Positions 32,500-43,628 of a stretch of 64,000 bases of DNA are shown piece by piece. Origin of the DNA: Okapia johnstoni (taxonomy: Eukaryota > Chordata > Mammalia > Artiodactyla > Giraffidae); assembly GCA_024291935.2 (NCBI GenBank), contig CM044315.1:75126385-75190384 (forward strand). The letters are read 5' to 3'. Position 1 is the first letter of the stretch; each line of letters begins with the position of its first letter. The notes under the pieces were generated by a model. The model did not search any database. It was not told the origin of the DNA and worked only from the letters and a program-made list of their open reading frames with translations. Made by a program: the position numbers and the translations under genes.

Positions 32500-33390
32500 C
32501 CATCTGGGTTGGCGCAGTCTCTTATTTGATCAGTAGGGAACACATACCATGAGAGATTAAGTGACTTGACTAAGGTTTCATAGTGACTAGCTGTAAAACT
32601 GCAACTGGAGTTCAATCTTTCTGAATCCCAGTCCAGTACTCCCTATTAAAACAGTCTAACGACTTTCAGAATAAGTCTATTTGTCTCAAGATAAGACTGC
32701 CTAATTTTAAATGTTATTTAAAATGTCCAATTCCTTATTCTTATTAGCTTAATATTTTGCAGTGCTATAATTCAATCATTGTGCTTGAAATTATGGCCTT
32801 AGAAAATGCAATTGAAAAGTACCAATTGCCTTACCTAGAAGGACCTTGTACAGTAAAAAGTCCACTCAACTGTGAGCTCCTAGGGAAAAGGAACATATCT
32901 CAATTATTTTCTAATTTTCAGCACTTGGCTTAGGGCCCAGATGAATTTTGGTTGAACGGCTGAATGGACAAAATTCAAGGAAGTCATAACACTATTCAGT
33001 ATTAGAATTGAAAAAGACCTTTAAAAAATCATCTAGTCCAATACCTTAACTTTAAATATGAGAAAACAGAAAAAAGACAGTATATGGCTAAATGCCATAC
33101 AAGCTAAAAATATAACGCAGTTATACATATTTTTACCATAAAAAACTGTCCCCTTTCAGGCCATATTCAGATTTCATAAGCTTGCATTGCACAATTCCAG
33201 GTGGTACTGCTCATCTTATAGTTGATGTGACTGGTGCTCTCATAGATGTGTAGCTGTACGTAGTGGCTCAGTACCTGAGACAGGTGTTATTGCTTACACT
33301 TTACAGATAAGGGAACAAGCCTAAAGAGGAAGTGACTTATCCAAGATCAGATGAACTGTATATAGCAGAATCAGTATTAGATCCCTGTTT
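32500..33390 (-). mobile_element. Cluster of old MIR and L2 remnants
   Basis: 32500-32645: reverse MIR ('gagagattaagtgacttgac', 'catagtgactagctgtaaa'). 32870-32970: sense L2 end ('tgtgagctcctagggaaaag', 'gttgaacggctgaatgg'). 32995-33120: reverse MIR3-like ('catctagtccaataccttaa', 'atgagaaaacagaaaaaag'). 33280-33390: reverse MIR ('ttacagataagggaacaagc', 'gtgacttatccaagatcag'). All are diverged; boundaries are approximate. Confidence 0.6.
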
Positions 33391-34565
33391 TTTTTATAAT
33401 TCAATACTTTCTTTCTTATAGCACTCCAGTCTGAGATATGTCATTTAATCTCCCCTGCCTTACCCTATAACACATTCTAGACAACACTTAAAGCAGAAAC
33501 CCACACACACTGTTTATAGATCTATTTCTGAATCTGTCTTCTTGGTTTTCAACCCTTTTCCCACTTTTCTATTTCGAGTTTTGCCTTTTCTCTATGGCTC
33601 ATGCTATCTTTCCAACTACAACCTTGGCTTGCCTTCATCTTAGGTTTTCTTATACTTTTGGCTGCTTTCACAATTCAGCCTCATTCCCTGTCACCTCCTA
33701 CCTTAGTTTACTCCAGCAAATGCCTTCACTGTCATGATGGGCTTTAGAGATGATGTCATTTTATTTCTATGTAAGACTTAACAGAATGTCCCTTGTATAC
33801 TCTCCTACCTTTTCTGACTTTCCTCTTCAAGTTCTCCCTGAGATTCATCTTGCCACCTTGCACAATTTCATTCCCTGCATGCTGTCTTTGGGTGATTCAT
33901 CTCTTCCCGTTACACAGGCGGGCACACCAACACCTACACACGCAGGTGAATCTGCTCCAATGATATATTTTAGTTTCAGATTTAGTCAGAAGTAATTAAG
34001 CCTTTCTGTAATGAGGATGGGCACTGAATTTTAAAAATTCATGTTGTTTCATACATCCCATGCGTGGTTTGTGTCACCCTCGCTTGCAGAGTAAGGAGGA
34101 GCCCCTAGTGTACTTAGATTAATTAATAGAAAGAGAATAAACTTAATGGAGCCAGAAAAGTGCAAAAAATGGTACTTTCCCCCCTATATCTCATTCAGAT
34201 GGAATGGCCATCCTGGGATTGCGGCAGGGGATGGCAATTGCATTTTAATTACAGAACTGATGGTTTCGGTGCTACACCAGATGGAAGGGCCTTTTTAGAG
34301 AGTCCCACTCACCACCTCTGTCAATTTTTTTTTTAATCTGATGCTGGTTAACAAAACCAGACAGGAGACAAAAGTGATGAGGTTGTGTTCTGATCCCATG
34401 GATTTTATTCCCTATTCTGTTGCTTGACTTGTGAGTTCAGTCAGATCTTGACTCCTGTGAAAAAGATGCTCCTTCAGGCACTTTAACAAATGAAGGGGAA
34501 AGGATGAGATTGGAGGAAAGGAAAGATTCTTCTTCTTCTTCCTGTATCACCCTGGTGGTTACTTT
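33391..34565. other. Unique sequence, no gene seen; part looks conserved
   Basis: The plus-strand frame 33750-33995 has no family resemblance. 33440-33900 has the pyrimidine-rich feel of an L2 3' region, but I cannot align it. 34120-34340 is noted under findings as a possible conserved non-coding element. Confidence 0.45.
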
Positions 34566-34725
34566 ATTGCCTACAAAGCACTTTCATTTTCCATTATATC
34601 ACTTAATCATGATAATTCAGTAACAGAGGTATTATTATCCCCTTTTTAGTGAGATAAAAAAATTGAGATAGAACACTTAGCTTTTACAGGTTTAACAATG
34701 CAAATCTAGCAATGTGAATCAGTGA
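34566..34725 (-). mobile_element. MIR SINE (antisense)
   Basis: 'caaagcactttcattttcc', 'gaggtattattatccccttt' and 'aaaaattgagatagaac' in reverse MIR order. Confidence 0.65.
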
Positions 34726-35855
34726 ATTACTAGTATTAAGGCAATAATAAAGTAAAAGATTTATTTGTTCTCAAGCTGTTCAAAAATATAGAGTTAGGAT
34801 CTAGAAGCCTTCCAACACCTCATCTTATTTGATGGAAAAGAAAACTAATATTCAAACGGTATAATGGAGGGCAGTGTAGGATATTTGAAAAAGTATGGGC
34901 TTTGTAACTAGCACTGGAAAAGTTTTACTTCTGCGTTTATGTCTTTGGACTCAGGGAAAAAGTCCAAGCTTCACTTTACCCATTGTAAGATGAAAGACTG
35001 GACTGGTATAAACTGAAATCCCTCTAGCCTTAGATCCTGTCCATCCCAGAGCCCAGACTTCTCTACATGTAGGCTAGAAATCGTCTTCTTCTTTTTTTTT
35101 TTAATACTTCTTGTGGGTGGTAGTGGCTCATTTTGGGGAATCTAAGTTCTTAAAAATGATTCTTAACAGCATAGACTGGAAAGATGAGTCTTGAATTGTA
35201 ATTAATGGAGACTAAATTTGGGGGGAATTTTTAGAATTTTGTCACACAGGAAAAAAATAGCTAGAACATTCTGGGAAGCCACAATTTACCTGGAAATTAC
35301 AATAATTCAAATGTGAATCTGGGACTGATGTGAAAATTTCATTCTAAGTCACACCATATTACTCTTCCAAATGTCTTGCCAAACCCCGCAACAAGGTTCT
35401 GAAATAAAGAGATGAATCATTGGAAATCAATTCTAGTGTCTCCTGCCTTCATCTTAACCATTTGACTGAGTGGTGTTTGTCCCTCAAAATCTCCCCCTTT
35501 GACTTTTTCTCCTTCAAAGAAGAATCATTTGTTATCTTCTCGCTATAATTAGATGATTTGAGGAGGATAAACATCAGACCTTCACAGCTGTCAAGGCCTT
35601 GATTTATAGGAAAATTATTTGTTCTAATTATACAGAATGATTCATAGCTTATGCAAATGTGTGATTTATTACTAGACCACATCTTTTATAGGTAGGCTCC
35701 TTTCTCTTTAGTTTTTAGTAAAGTGCTTCCTAAGAATAGTAATATTATCTAGATCAAGCTACTAGATTCCTTTCATGCTTCTCCTGATAGCCTATAATAA
35801 TAATGGCATGCATTCATTTGACAAAAGATCATTGAGCAATCTCTGCGAACAAAAG
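34726..35855. other. Unique sequence, no gene seen; part looks conserved
   Basis: 34860-34990 may be a diverged MIR ('aagtatgggctttgtaac', 'cactttacccattgtaag'). 35390-35700 reads like conserved non-coding DNA; see findings. The 77-codon minus frame inside it (35449-35682) has no domain. Confidence 0.45.
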
Positions 35856-36075
35856 ACTGGGAATATAGAAATGATGGTCACTTTTGCTGATATAGAGGAC
35901 ATGGGAGAAGGGCATGTTCTACAGCATTTTAACATCCCTTATCTCAGGTGAGCCTCACAGCAGCCTTATAAGATAGGTAAAGTAACTCTTATTATGAAAG
36001 TTTTATAGATGAGAAGATAGGCTCAAAGATGGCGAGTGAACTACCCTAAGTCACTTAGCTATAGTGATTACAGAA
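35856..36075 (-). mobile_element. MIR SINE (antisense)
   Basis: 'cctcacagcagccttataag', 'taactcttattatgaaag', 'atagatgagaagataggctc' and 'cctaagtcacttagctatag'. Confidence 0.75.
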
Positions 36076-37001
36076 CCTACTGGAATAATCCACAATTTCT
36101 GGCAACCAGTGTCAGTCTGCATGCACTCACGTGTGTGTGTGGCAGTGGGATTGGGCATGGAATCAGGGCTGAGGATTATTTTTCCATGTGTAAATGGATG
36201 GAAAAGGTATTAAGTTTTCTCAAAATGGTTCCACAGCTAATCTTCCCGACACAGAACCTTACACTCCACTTAAGGCACCAAAGTCTGATATTTAAATGCC
36301 AGTTTTCTTTGGGAGGGATGCATATCTTAATCTGTTACTTGTTATTCATTCTTCCAGTCTTTTGTTCTGTCATATAGTAAGCCTTATTAGAAATTTTCCA
36401 ATGTGTGATTTTGAAGTAGTAGCTAGGTAGAAGAAGAGTGAAAAGTGAAATTTGTGGGGTGTGATAAAACATCAGTTGGGCATGGTGTGTCTCTCTGTGG
36501 AACCCACTGGCTATCTTCAATATTTCCATTTATTGACATACTAAACATTCTATGTTCAAGCTTCTGAGAATCACACATAGGAAAATAATATTTTTCTATT
36601 TCTGGATTGGGTATCAATTGCAAACCTCCCTTCTTTCTTCCTCTGCTGGTGTATACCTGTGTTATCTTACTAGACATTGAATTCTGGGAAGTCAGATGTA
36701 TTCCATCTGTTTCTTCACCGCTTGATACATAGTAAGTTCTCAACAAATGAAAGATCTGGGAATGACAGAATGAATTAATGCATTGTTAAAGTTGCCTTCA
36801 CTTCTTTCTCTTAATACTTCCTCTGTTCTAGCCCCAACTTAATTCCTCTTTGTTCTCCAGAGTCAAAGAAAGTGTACTCAGAATCTCTTCTTCAAAAAGT
36901 CCTCCTCTGTTAATTTTAAACCCTGCCAAAGGTCTCCCTATTCTCACCCTGTAACTTTCTGAGTGCTAAAGAAAGAATATAACGAAGGAGTATATTAATA
37001 T
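36076..37001. other. Unique sequence with an L2 end, no gene seen
   Basis: 36670-36780 resembles the L2 3' end ('cttgatacatagtaagttc' then 'tgacagaatgaattaatgc'). The frames 36036-36377 and 36423-36746 show no recognisable feature. Confidence 0.45.
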
Positions 37002-37411
37002 GAACATAGTGCCAGTTCAGTTCAGTTCAGTTGCTCAGTCATGTCCGACTCTTTGCGACCCTATGAACCACAGCACCCCAGGCCTCCCTGTCCATCACCA
37101 ACTCCCGGAGTCTACCCAAACCCATGTCCATCGAGTCGGTGATGCCATCCAGCCATCTCATCCTCTGTCGTACCCTTCTCCTCCTGCCCCCAATCCTTCT
37201 CAGCATCAGGGTATTTTCCAGTGAGTCAACACTTCCCATGAGGTGGCTGAAGTATTGGAGTTTCAGCTTCAACTCAGTCCTTCCAATGAACACCCAGGAC
37301 TGATCTCCTTTAGGATGGACTGGTTGGATCTCCTTGCAGTCCAAGGGACTCTCAAGAGTCTTCTCCAACAGCTCAGTTCAAAAGCATCAACTCTTCAGTG
37401 CTCAGCTTTCT

Positions 37412-38074
37412 TCACAGTCCAACTCTCTCACATCCATACATTACTACTGGAAAAACCATAGCCTTGACTAGACGGACCTTTGTTGGCAAAGTAATGTCTC
37501 TGTTTTTTAATATGCTCTCTAGGTTGGTCATAACTTTCCTTCCAAGGAGTAAGTGTCTTTTAATTTCATGGCTGCAATCACCATCTGCAGTGATTTTGGA
37601 GCCCCCCAAAATAAAGTTTGATACTGTTTCCACTGTTTCCCCATCCATTTCCCATGAAGTGATGGGACCAGATGCCATGATCTTAGTTTTCTGAAAGTTG
37701 ATCTTTAAACCAACTTTTTCACTCTCCTCTGTCACTTTCATCAAGAGGCTTTTTAGTTCCTCTTCACTTTCTGCCATAAGGGTAGTGTCGTCTGCATATC
37801 TGAGGTTATTGATATTTCTCCCGGCAATCTTGATTCCAGCTTGTGCTTCTTCCAGCCCAGTGTTTCTCATGATGTACTCTGCATATAAGTTAAATAAGCA
37901 GGGTGACAATATACAGCCTTGACGTACTCCTTTTCCTATTTGAAACCAGTCTGTTGTTCCATGTCCAATTCTAACTGTTGTTTCCGGACCTGCATACAGG
38001 TTTCTCAAGAGGCAGGTCAGGTGGTCTCGTATTCCCATCTCTTTCAGAATTTTCCACAGTTTATTGTGGTCCAC
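37412..38074 (-). pseudogene. BovB RT palm fragment, 220 codons, YADD kept
   Basis: Starts in motif A (MDHNKLWKILKEMGI), then motif B RQGCILSPCLFN (51-62), motif C YADD (93-96), LNIQKT-type thumb start (NFQKTKIMASG) and RLVKAMVFPVVMYGC at the end, where a two-base expansion of 'ctct' near 37425 shifts the frame. Catalytic residues visible in motifs B and C are intact, but motif A and the endonuclease are separated by the inversion, so no active protein can be made. Confidence 0.88.
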
Positions 38075-38337
38075 ACAGTCAAAGGTTTGGCATAGTCAAT
38101 AAAGCAGAAATAGATGTTTTTCTGGAACTCTCTTGCTTTTTCGATGATCCAGCGGATATTGGCAATTTGATCTCTGGTTCCTCTGCCTTTTCTAAAACCA
38201 GCTTGAACATCTGGAAGTTCACGGTTCACGTATTGCTGAAGCCTGGCTGGGAGAATTTTGAGCATTACTTTACTAGCGTGTGAGATGAGTGCAATTGTGC
38301 GGTAGTTTGAGCATTCTTTGGCATTGCCTTTCTCTAA

Positions 38338-38672
38338 CCCTTTTCATTATAGGGGACTGGAATGCAAAGGTAGGAAGTCAAGAAACACCTGGAGTAACAT
38401 GCAAATTTGGCCTTGGAGTACAGAATGAGGCAGGGCAAAGGCTAATAGAGTTTTTCCAAGAGAATGCACTGGTCATAGCAAACACCCTCTTCCAACAACA
38501 CAAGAGAAGATTCTACACATGGACATCACCAGATGGTCAACACCGAAATCAGATTGATTATATTTTTGCAGCCAAAGATGGAGAAGCTCTATATAGTCAT
38601 CAAAAACAAGACTGGGAGCTGACTGTGGCTCAGATCATGAACTCCTTATTGCCAATTTCAGACTTAAATTAA
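38338..38672 (+). pseudogene. BovB endonuclease C-terminal part
   Basis: Plus-strand reading: IGDWNAKVGSQETPG, FGLGVQNEAGQRLIEF, ENALVIANTLFQQHKRRFYT, WTSPDGQHRNQIDYIF. GDWNAK and the RNQIDYI block carry conserved metal/phosphate-site residues of APE-type endonucleases. The frame then shifts, and the SDHEL block is only read in another frame near 38632. It is the start of the flipped 5' piece. Confidence 0.85.
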
Positions 38673-38737
38673 AGAAAGTAGGGAAAACCACTAGACCATG
38701 CAGGTGTGACCAAAATCAAATCCCTTACAATTATACA

Positions 38738-39556
38738 GTGGAAGTGAGAAATAGATTTAAGGGACTAGATCTGATAGACAGAGTACTTGATGAACTACGG
38801 AGGAGGGTTTGTGACATTGTACAGGAAACAGGGATCAAGACCATCCCCATGGAAAAGAAATGCAAAAAAGCAAAATGGCTGTCTGAGGAGGCCTTACAAA
38901 TACCTGTGAAAAGAAGAGATGTGAAAAGCAAAGGAGAAAAGGAAAGATATTCCCATTTGAATGCAGAGTTCCAAAGAATAGCAAGGACAGATAAGAAAGC
39001 CTTCCTCAGTGATCAATGCAAAGAAATAGAGGAAAACAACAGAATGGGAAAGACTAGAGATCTCTTCAAGAAAATTAGAGATACCAAGGGAACATTTCAT
39101 GCAAAGATGGGCTCAATAAAGGACAGAAATGGTATGGACCTAACAGAAGCAGAAGATATTAAGAAGAGGTGGCAAGAATACACAGAAGAACTGTACAAAA
39201 AAGATCTTCATGACCCAGATAATCACGATGGTGTGATCACTCACCTAGAGCCAGACATCCTGAAATGTGAAGTCAAGTGGGCCTTAGAAAGCATCACTAC
39301 GAACAAAGCTAGTGGAGGTGATGGAATTCCAGTTGAGCTATTTCAAATCCTGAAAGATGACGCTGTGAAAGTGCTGCACTCAATATGCCAGCAAATTCTG
39401 GAAAACTCAGCAGTGGCCACAGGCCTGGAAAAGGTCTGTTTTCATCCCAGTTCCAAAGAACACAGTGTAACCTTGGATAAATCACTTAGCTCCCTGAAAC
39501 TCAATTTCTTTTTCTGTGAAATAGTAACAATCTCTACTCTTGGGTTGTCTTTGTGA
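38738..39556 (+). pseudogene. BovB linker/RT frame running on into a MIR
   Basis: 272-codon frame: EVRNRFKGLDLIDRV (2-16), EKKCKKAKWLSEEALQI (39-55), then MGKTRDLFKKIRDTKGTF (103-120), DPDNHDGVITHLEPD (near 160-174) and NKASGGDGIPVELF (near 190-203). The BovB part ends at residue ~240 (39460). The last ~32 residues are encoded by flanking MIR sequence, so this is a chance chimera. It has no RT catalytic motif. Confidence 0.85.
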
Positions 39557-39570
39557 GCAAATTAAAGTCT
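39460..39570 (+). mobile_element. MIR SINE (sense) flanking the BovB
   Basis: 'ccttggataaatcacttag', 'ctccctgaaactcaatttc' and 'tctgtgaaatagtaacaatc' are the middle part of a sense MIR that was the target of the BovB insertion. Confidence 0.75.
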
Positions 39571-39960
39571 ATGTTGCCAACTTCTATTTAAAATTTACCC
39601 TAGGAAATTTCAGGAAGTTTTCTCTGACCTAGTTGCTTTCTCATTTTTTCATTTGCCTTGTTTCCCTCTGTTTGATACTTACATTTGTTCTCTGATTTAA
39701 TTTGCCTTTCTCCTCTAATATACAGTGGAATTTTAGAGTGTCTCTTATTAATCTTTATGTTCAGTAATATTCATCCAACATATGTTTATTGAGCACCTGT
39801 TATGTGTCAGGCACCGTGCCAGATGTTAAGAGTTCAGCACGCAGTAAGACCAACGCAGTCTCTGCTCTGAGGAGTTACAGTATTTATTTTACATTCAGCA
39901 CAGAACAGGACTAAGTATTTGTTGGATGAGTTAATGAAAAATGAATGAATGCATAAATCA
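39571..39960 (+). mobile_element. L2-type remnant
   Basis: 'agttttctctgacctagttg' to 'cagtggaattttagagtg' resembles an L2 3' region. An embedded piece, 'tatgtttattgagcacctg' / 'tatgtgtcaggcaccgtgcc', is an old repeat in the opposite orientation. 'tatttgttggatgagttaat' closes the L2. Confidence 0.6.
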
Positions 39961-42627
39961 GGTAAACAATTTAGTAACTGTAGAGAGCTATTTGGATGTT
40001 AGCTATTTATACTCTTAAGTAAATTCAGTTGGGATAAGGATTTGATTCAATGTTTAATATAACTTACCAGAGTTTTCTTTAAATTGATGTGGCATTCCCC
40101 ATCCTTGTGGTTTGTTTATCATTTGAGAATTAGGTTAGACAGAATCCTTTTGCTAGTGTAATCAGTCACCATATCCTTTCCGAACTAATATCTTTCTTTA
40201 CTGATAATGTTTGACTTTTGGATGAGAGAAAGCTTCAGAAAGCAAGTGAGCAGGACAAACGTCTTTTTTCCCCTAAGATTAAAAAAAAAAACCACAAAAC
40301 TTATTAATAGTGATAAAGTTAGCTGCATGAACACCCAGCTCCTGGGTCTCTAATTTTTGTTTGAAAGTTAGAATTTCAAATTCATGGTAAAAAATTAGGT
40401 TGGTCATATACTTTATATTTCAAACCTGAAATTTTAATGAAGGAGTACTACTGATAATTATGCTAGGATAACTCTATGCATAAACTAAGATTGTCCTTGG
40501 TAAACCAGGATACATATGTTCTCCGTAGTAATAGCATAGTGCCAAACATGGGCTAAGGATTTGAACCCATGGGCCAATGTGGGTTCAGTCCTGACTCTGA
40601 AATTTAATGTTAGTGTAACATTGGACAAGTTGCTTGAACTCTCTACACTTGTTTATCTATTTATAGAATAAAGTTACTGAATATATCTTCTGTGTATATG
40701 GCATTAACTGAGATACACATAAAGCTGCCTAACACAACCTGACATATAGTAGATACTCAAACAATATGTTTCCTTTCTTTTTAATTCTTATAGTAGCAGC
40801 TCTGGCATTAACTCAGTCTATGATCTTGGAAAATGTCTCCCATTTTCTTATCAGTGAAATGGCGGGGTTGTAATACTTGATCTCTCTATACTCTAGTCAT
40901 GTTTCCCATTCCAAATAACCTTGTTGCCATAAACCTCCTCATTATCTTGGGAATCTTAATATCTATCGAATATGTCTCAGATACACATGATATAAAAAAC
41001 AGCCCCCAAATCCTCCAGCAGGCTATCACACCTTTAAGTTCAGAAATTACAATTGTCACATTAGGGGGCCCTTCTCAGCTGTCAGTCACATTCTATGCTC
41101 CTCTCTCAGAACTAATATAGTCAAAGATGATAACTCTTGAATATACAACCTTGTTGCAGCACAAAAAATGGGATATTTCAAGAGTGACACAAAATAGTCT
41201 TTTTAATACTTTCTAATACTTTTAATCCAAGCTTTAAGCTATTTGTTGAATGAAGAGCTTGTCAGAACTGATCCATTACCCTCTGAGAATTCTCTTTTCC
41301 ATATTAAATAACTCAGATTCTTTAAACTGATCCTTCTAAGGATGTGCTGAAGGTGTGTTACTTAGTCAATGATGGTTCCCTTCGTTGGAATCTAGTCAAC
41401 TGACCTCCATTTCATTTGAAGTGCAGTTACTCTCTTACCAATCTGTCACAAAATCTTATTGATTCTACGTGCTTAAATTTGTTGAAACTCTCCCTCTTCC
41501 CTGTTTCCTCTGCTCCACAATTATGTTTAGTTAAAATCAACAGTTATTAACATTTATTAAATGCTACTACTAGGCAGTGAAGACACAAAGATGGAAAATA
41601 CAGTCCTAGCCTTCAAGGAGCTATTGTTTCTTAATGTTAGAGCTTGAAATAGCATTGGCATTCATCTAACTGCTTGATTATATAAACAAGGAATTTGAGA
41701 CTCAGAAAGGGAAAGTGACTGGTATTAAATCACACAGGTTAATAGACTGCAGAGCTAAGTCTAGGATCCAGATTTTTTGACCCTCCACTTAAGGATCATT
41801 TCCTCTTTACCACTGTAAATTTGAAAATGTTAATACCCAGCCCCTTCACTGTATCACTCTCTAGAACTGTGATAGCCTCTAAAGATTGCTGTAGATAACC
41901 CCCTAATTTTAAAAACTGCAACAATAAAAGCTCTAAGTTGCTTATTTTTGATAAGGCAACAAATGAAATTTTTACCCAATTAATCTAAGGTTACTTGAGG
42001 AAAATTGGAAGGTAAAGTTATTCCATGTTAGCATTGGATTTTGTCATATATATAACAAACGTTCGCAGCCATTGTGGTCCAATACAGAGAAGTGACTTGT
42101 CCAAGGCCTTATAGCAGGAAGTTGACAGGAAAAAAAAAAGGTTAAAAATTAATTATAGGAATCATTTAGAATGCAGTAACTGACTAAAATGCCTTAAAAT
42201 TTCAACTCAAGACCCTGAAGAAGCTGCATACAGAGAGTAAAATGTGCCTCATTAAGCAGCAGCTTTCAAAAAGCCTCTTGAACCTCTCTAAATGAGAGAG
42301 GCCTTGCAGTTGCTCAAGCATGCAGTGACTAGTTGTCTAAAATCCTAATAAGATGCAGGTTTGAAGACAGAAGAGAAGACTTGGTGAGGGCTCTGTTGAA
42401 ATTCTGTTTTTAGGTCTGATGTTGAGGGAGTTCCTCTCCAAGCCAAAGGGAAGAATCCTTAGGCTGAGTTTCACAGGCATTCATCACTTCCTGGTACTCA
42501 GTGAATCGAGTTCCAAACTAAAGACTTTAAACATGAGGGTGAATAAAAAGAATGGACTGTTTATTTAAAAGAAAAGCAGGACTTCAGTGTTTGTATCTTT
42601 AATTGATTGATCTGTGTTGGAAGAATG
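39961..42627. other. Unique sequence with MIR remnants, no gene seen
   Basis: 40550-40775 is a sense MIR ('gggttcagtcctgactctg', 'catatagtagatactcaaac'). 41630-41800 and 42075-42135 are reverse MIR fragments. 41545-41625 is an old repeat ('taacatttattaaatgctac'). The plus-strand frame 40899-41120 is hydrophobic at its start but has no family match I know. 42180-42480 looks conserved; see findings. Confidence 0.5.
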
Positions 42628-42986
42628 GTTTATATACATATATGCAACTCTTTTTTTAAAGATTCTATTCCCATATAGGCCATTACAAAGTACTGAGTAG
42701 AGTTCTCTGTGCTATACAGCAGGTTTTCATTAGTTATCAATTTTGTATGTAGTAGTGTGTGTATGTCAATCACTTTGCTGTACATCTGACCAAGACATGT
42801 GTGCATGCCATGTCACTTGAGTTGTGTCCAACTCTGTGCAACCCTATGGACTGTAGCCTGCCAGGATCCTCTGTCCTTGGGATTCTCCAGGCAAGAATAC
42901 TGGACTGCATTGCAATGCCATCCTCCAGGCTGAAACCAATACAACATTGTAAATCAGCTGTAGTCCAAGATTTTTTTTTTTTAAGA
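42628..42986. mobile_element. Old L1 3' end with inverted 5' part, holding a SINE
   Basis: 42628-42768 is antisense L1 3' UTR ('ggccattacaaagtactgag', 'ctctgtgctatacagcagg', 'gtagtagtgtgtgtatgtc'). At about 42769 the strand flips to sense ('cactttgctgtacatctg', then after the SINE 'acaacattgtaaatcagctg'). The outer end of the antisense piece corresponds to sequence just before the sense piece in L1 order, as expected for twin priming. The expected poly(A) is not clear: a T run (42971-42982) follows instead. Confidence 0.65.
42798..42933 (-). mobile_element. Bov-A SINE monomer (antisense)
   Basis: 'gtcacttgagttgtgtcc', 'ggactgtagcctgccagg', 'gggattctccaggcaag' and 'gcaatgccatcctcc'. Single BovB-derived monomer without tRNA head, inserted in the L1 3' UTR between 'ctga' and 'aacc'. 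Confidence 0.88.
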
Positions 42987-43295
42987 ATCATCTGAATGTC
43001 AACCAGTAGGCTCAGGTTGTCAATTGGTGATACATTTATAAACAAGTCAAAGTCCATGTCCTTATTATCTTGGGATATAAAAGAAAAGAAACACAAAGAA
43101 AAGAAAGAAAGCTATAAAGAAAAGAAACAAGGTAAGGAATAGAGAATTCTGGTTGAGTGTGTGGGAGGGGAACAGTTTTGACTCAGTTGGAACCTGAAGG
43201 CTTCCATGAGGAGGTAGAATAAGGGCAGCATCCTGGCTAATGGAAAAGAATGACTGGTGGGAAGATGTGAGCACAGAGTATGTTCAGAGAGTATT
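42987..43295. other. Unique A/G-rich stretch, no gene seen
   Basis: Contains a purine-rich AAAGAAA run at 43080-43132. No gene or named repeat. Confidence 0.5.
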
Positions 43296-43628
43296 TGTGG
43301 TTGTTCAGTCACTCAGTCATGTCCAACTCTTTGCAGTTCCATGGACTGCAGCACACTAGGCCTCCCTCTCCTTCACCATCGCCTGGAGTTTGCTCAAACT
43401 CATGTCCATTGAGTCGGTGATGCCATCCAAGCATGTCATCCTCTGTTGTCCCCTTCTCTGTCTTCAATCTTTCCCAGCATCAGGGTCTTTTCCAATGAGT
43501 CAGTTCTTCACATCAGGTTGCCAAAGGATTGGAATTTCAGCTTTAGCATCGTTCCTTCCAATGAATATTCAGGACTGATTTCCTTTAGGATGGACTGGTT
43601 GGATCTCCTTGCAGTCCAAGGGACTCTC

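Larger units (their letters stand above)
37012..39460 (-). mobile_element. BovB LINE (antisense) with inverted 5' part
   Basis: 37012-38332 is antisense BovB from the tail (CAGTTCAGTTCAGTTCAGTT at the left) up to the RT block coding NAKECSNY. From about 38338 the strand flips: sense BovB starts in the endonuclease (GDWNAKVG) and runs to 39460, in the block coding PIPKK ('ccagttccaaagaa'). The two pieces meet in consensus order with essentially nothing lost: the flipped piece ends where the 3' piece begins. GAACATAGTG (37002-37011) and GAACACAGTG (39458-39467) are the probable TSD, 9 of 10 identical. The target was a MIR. Confidence 0.9.

Noticed and set aside
40899..41120. 73-codon plus-strand frame with a hydrophobic start
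   Set aside because: No family resemblance, no supporting codon bias, and AT-rich unique DNA.
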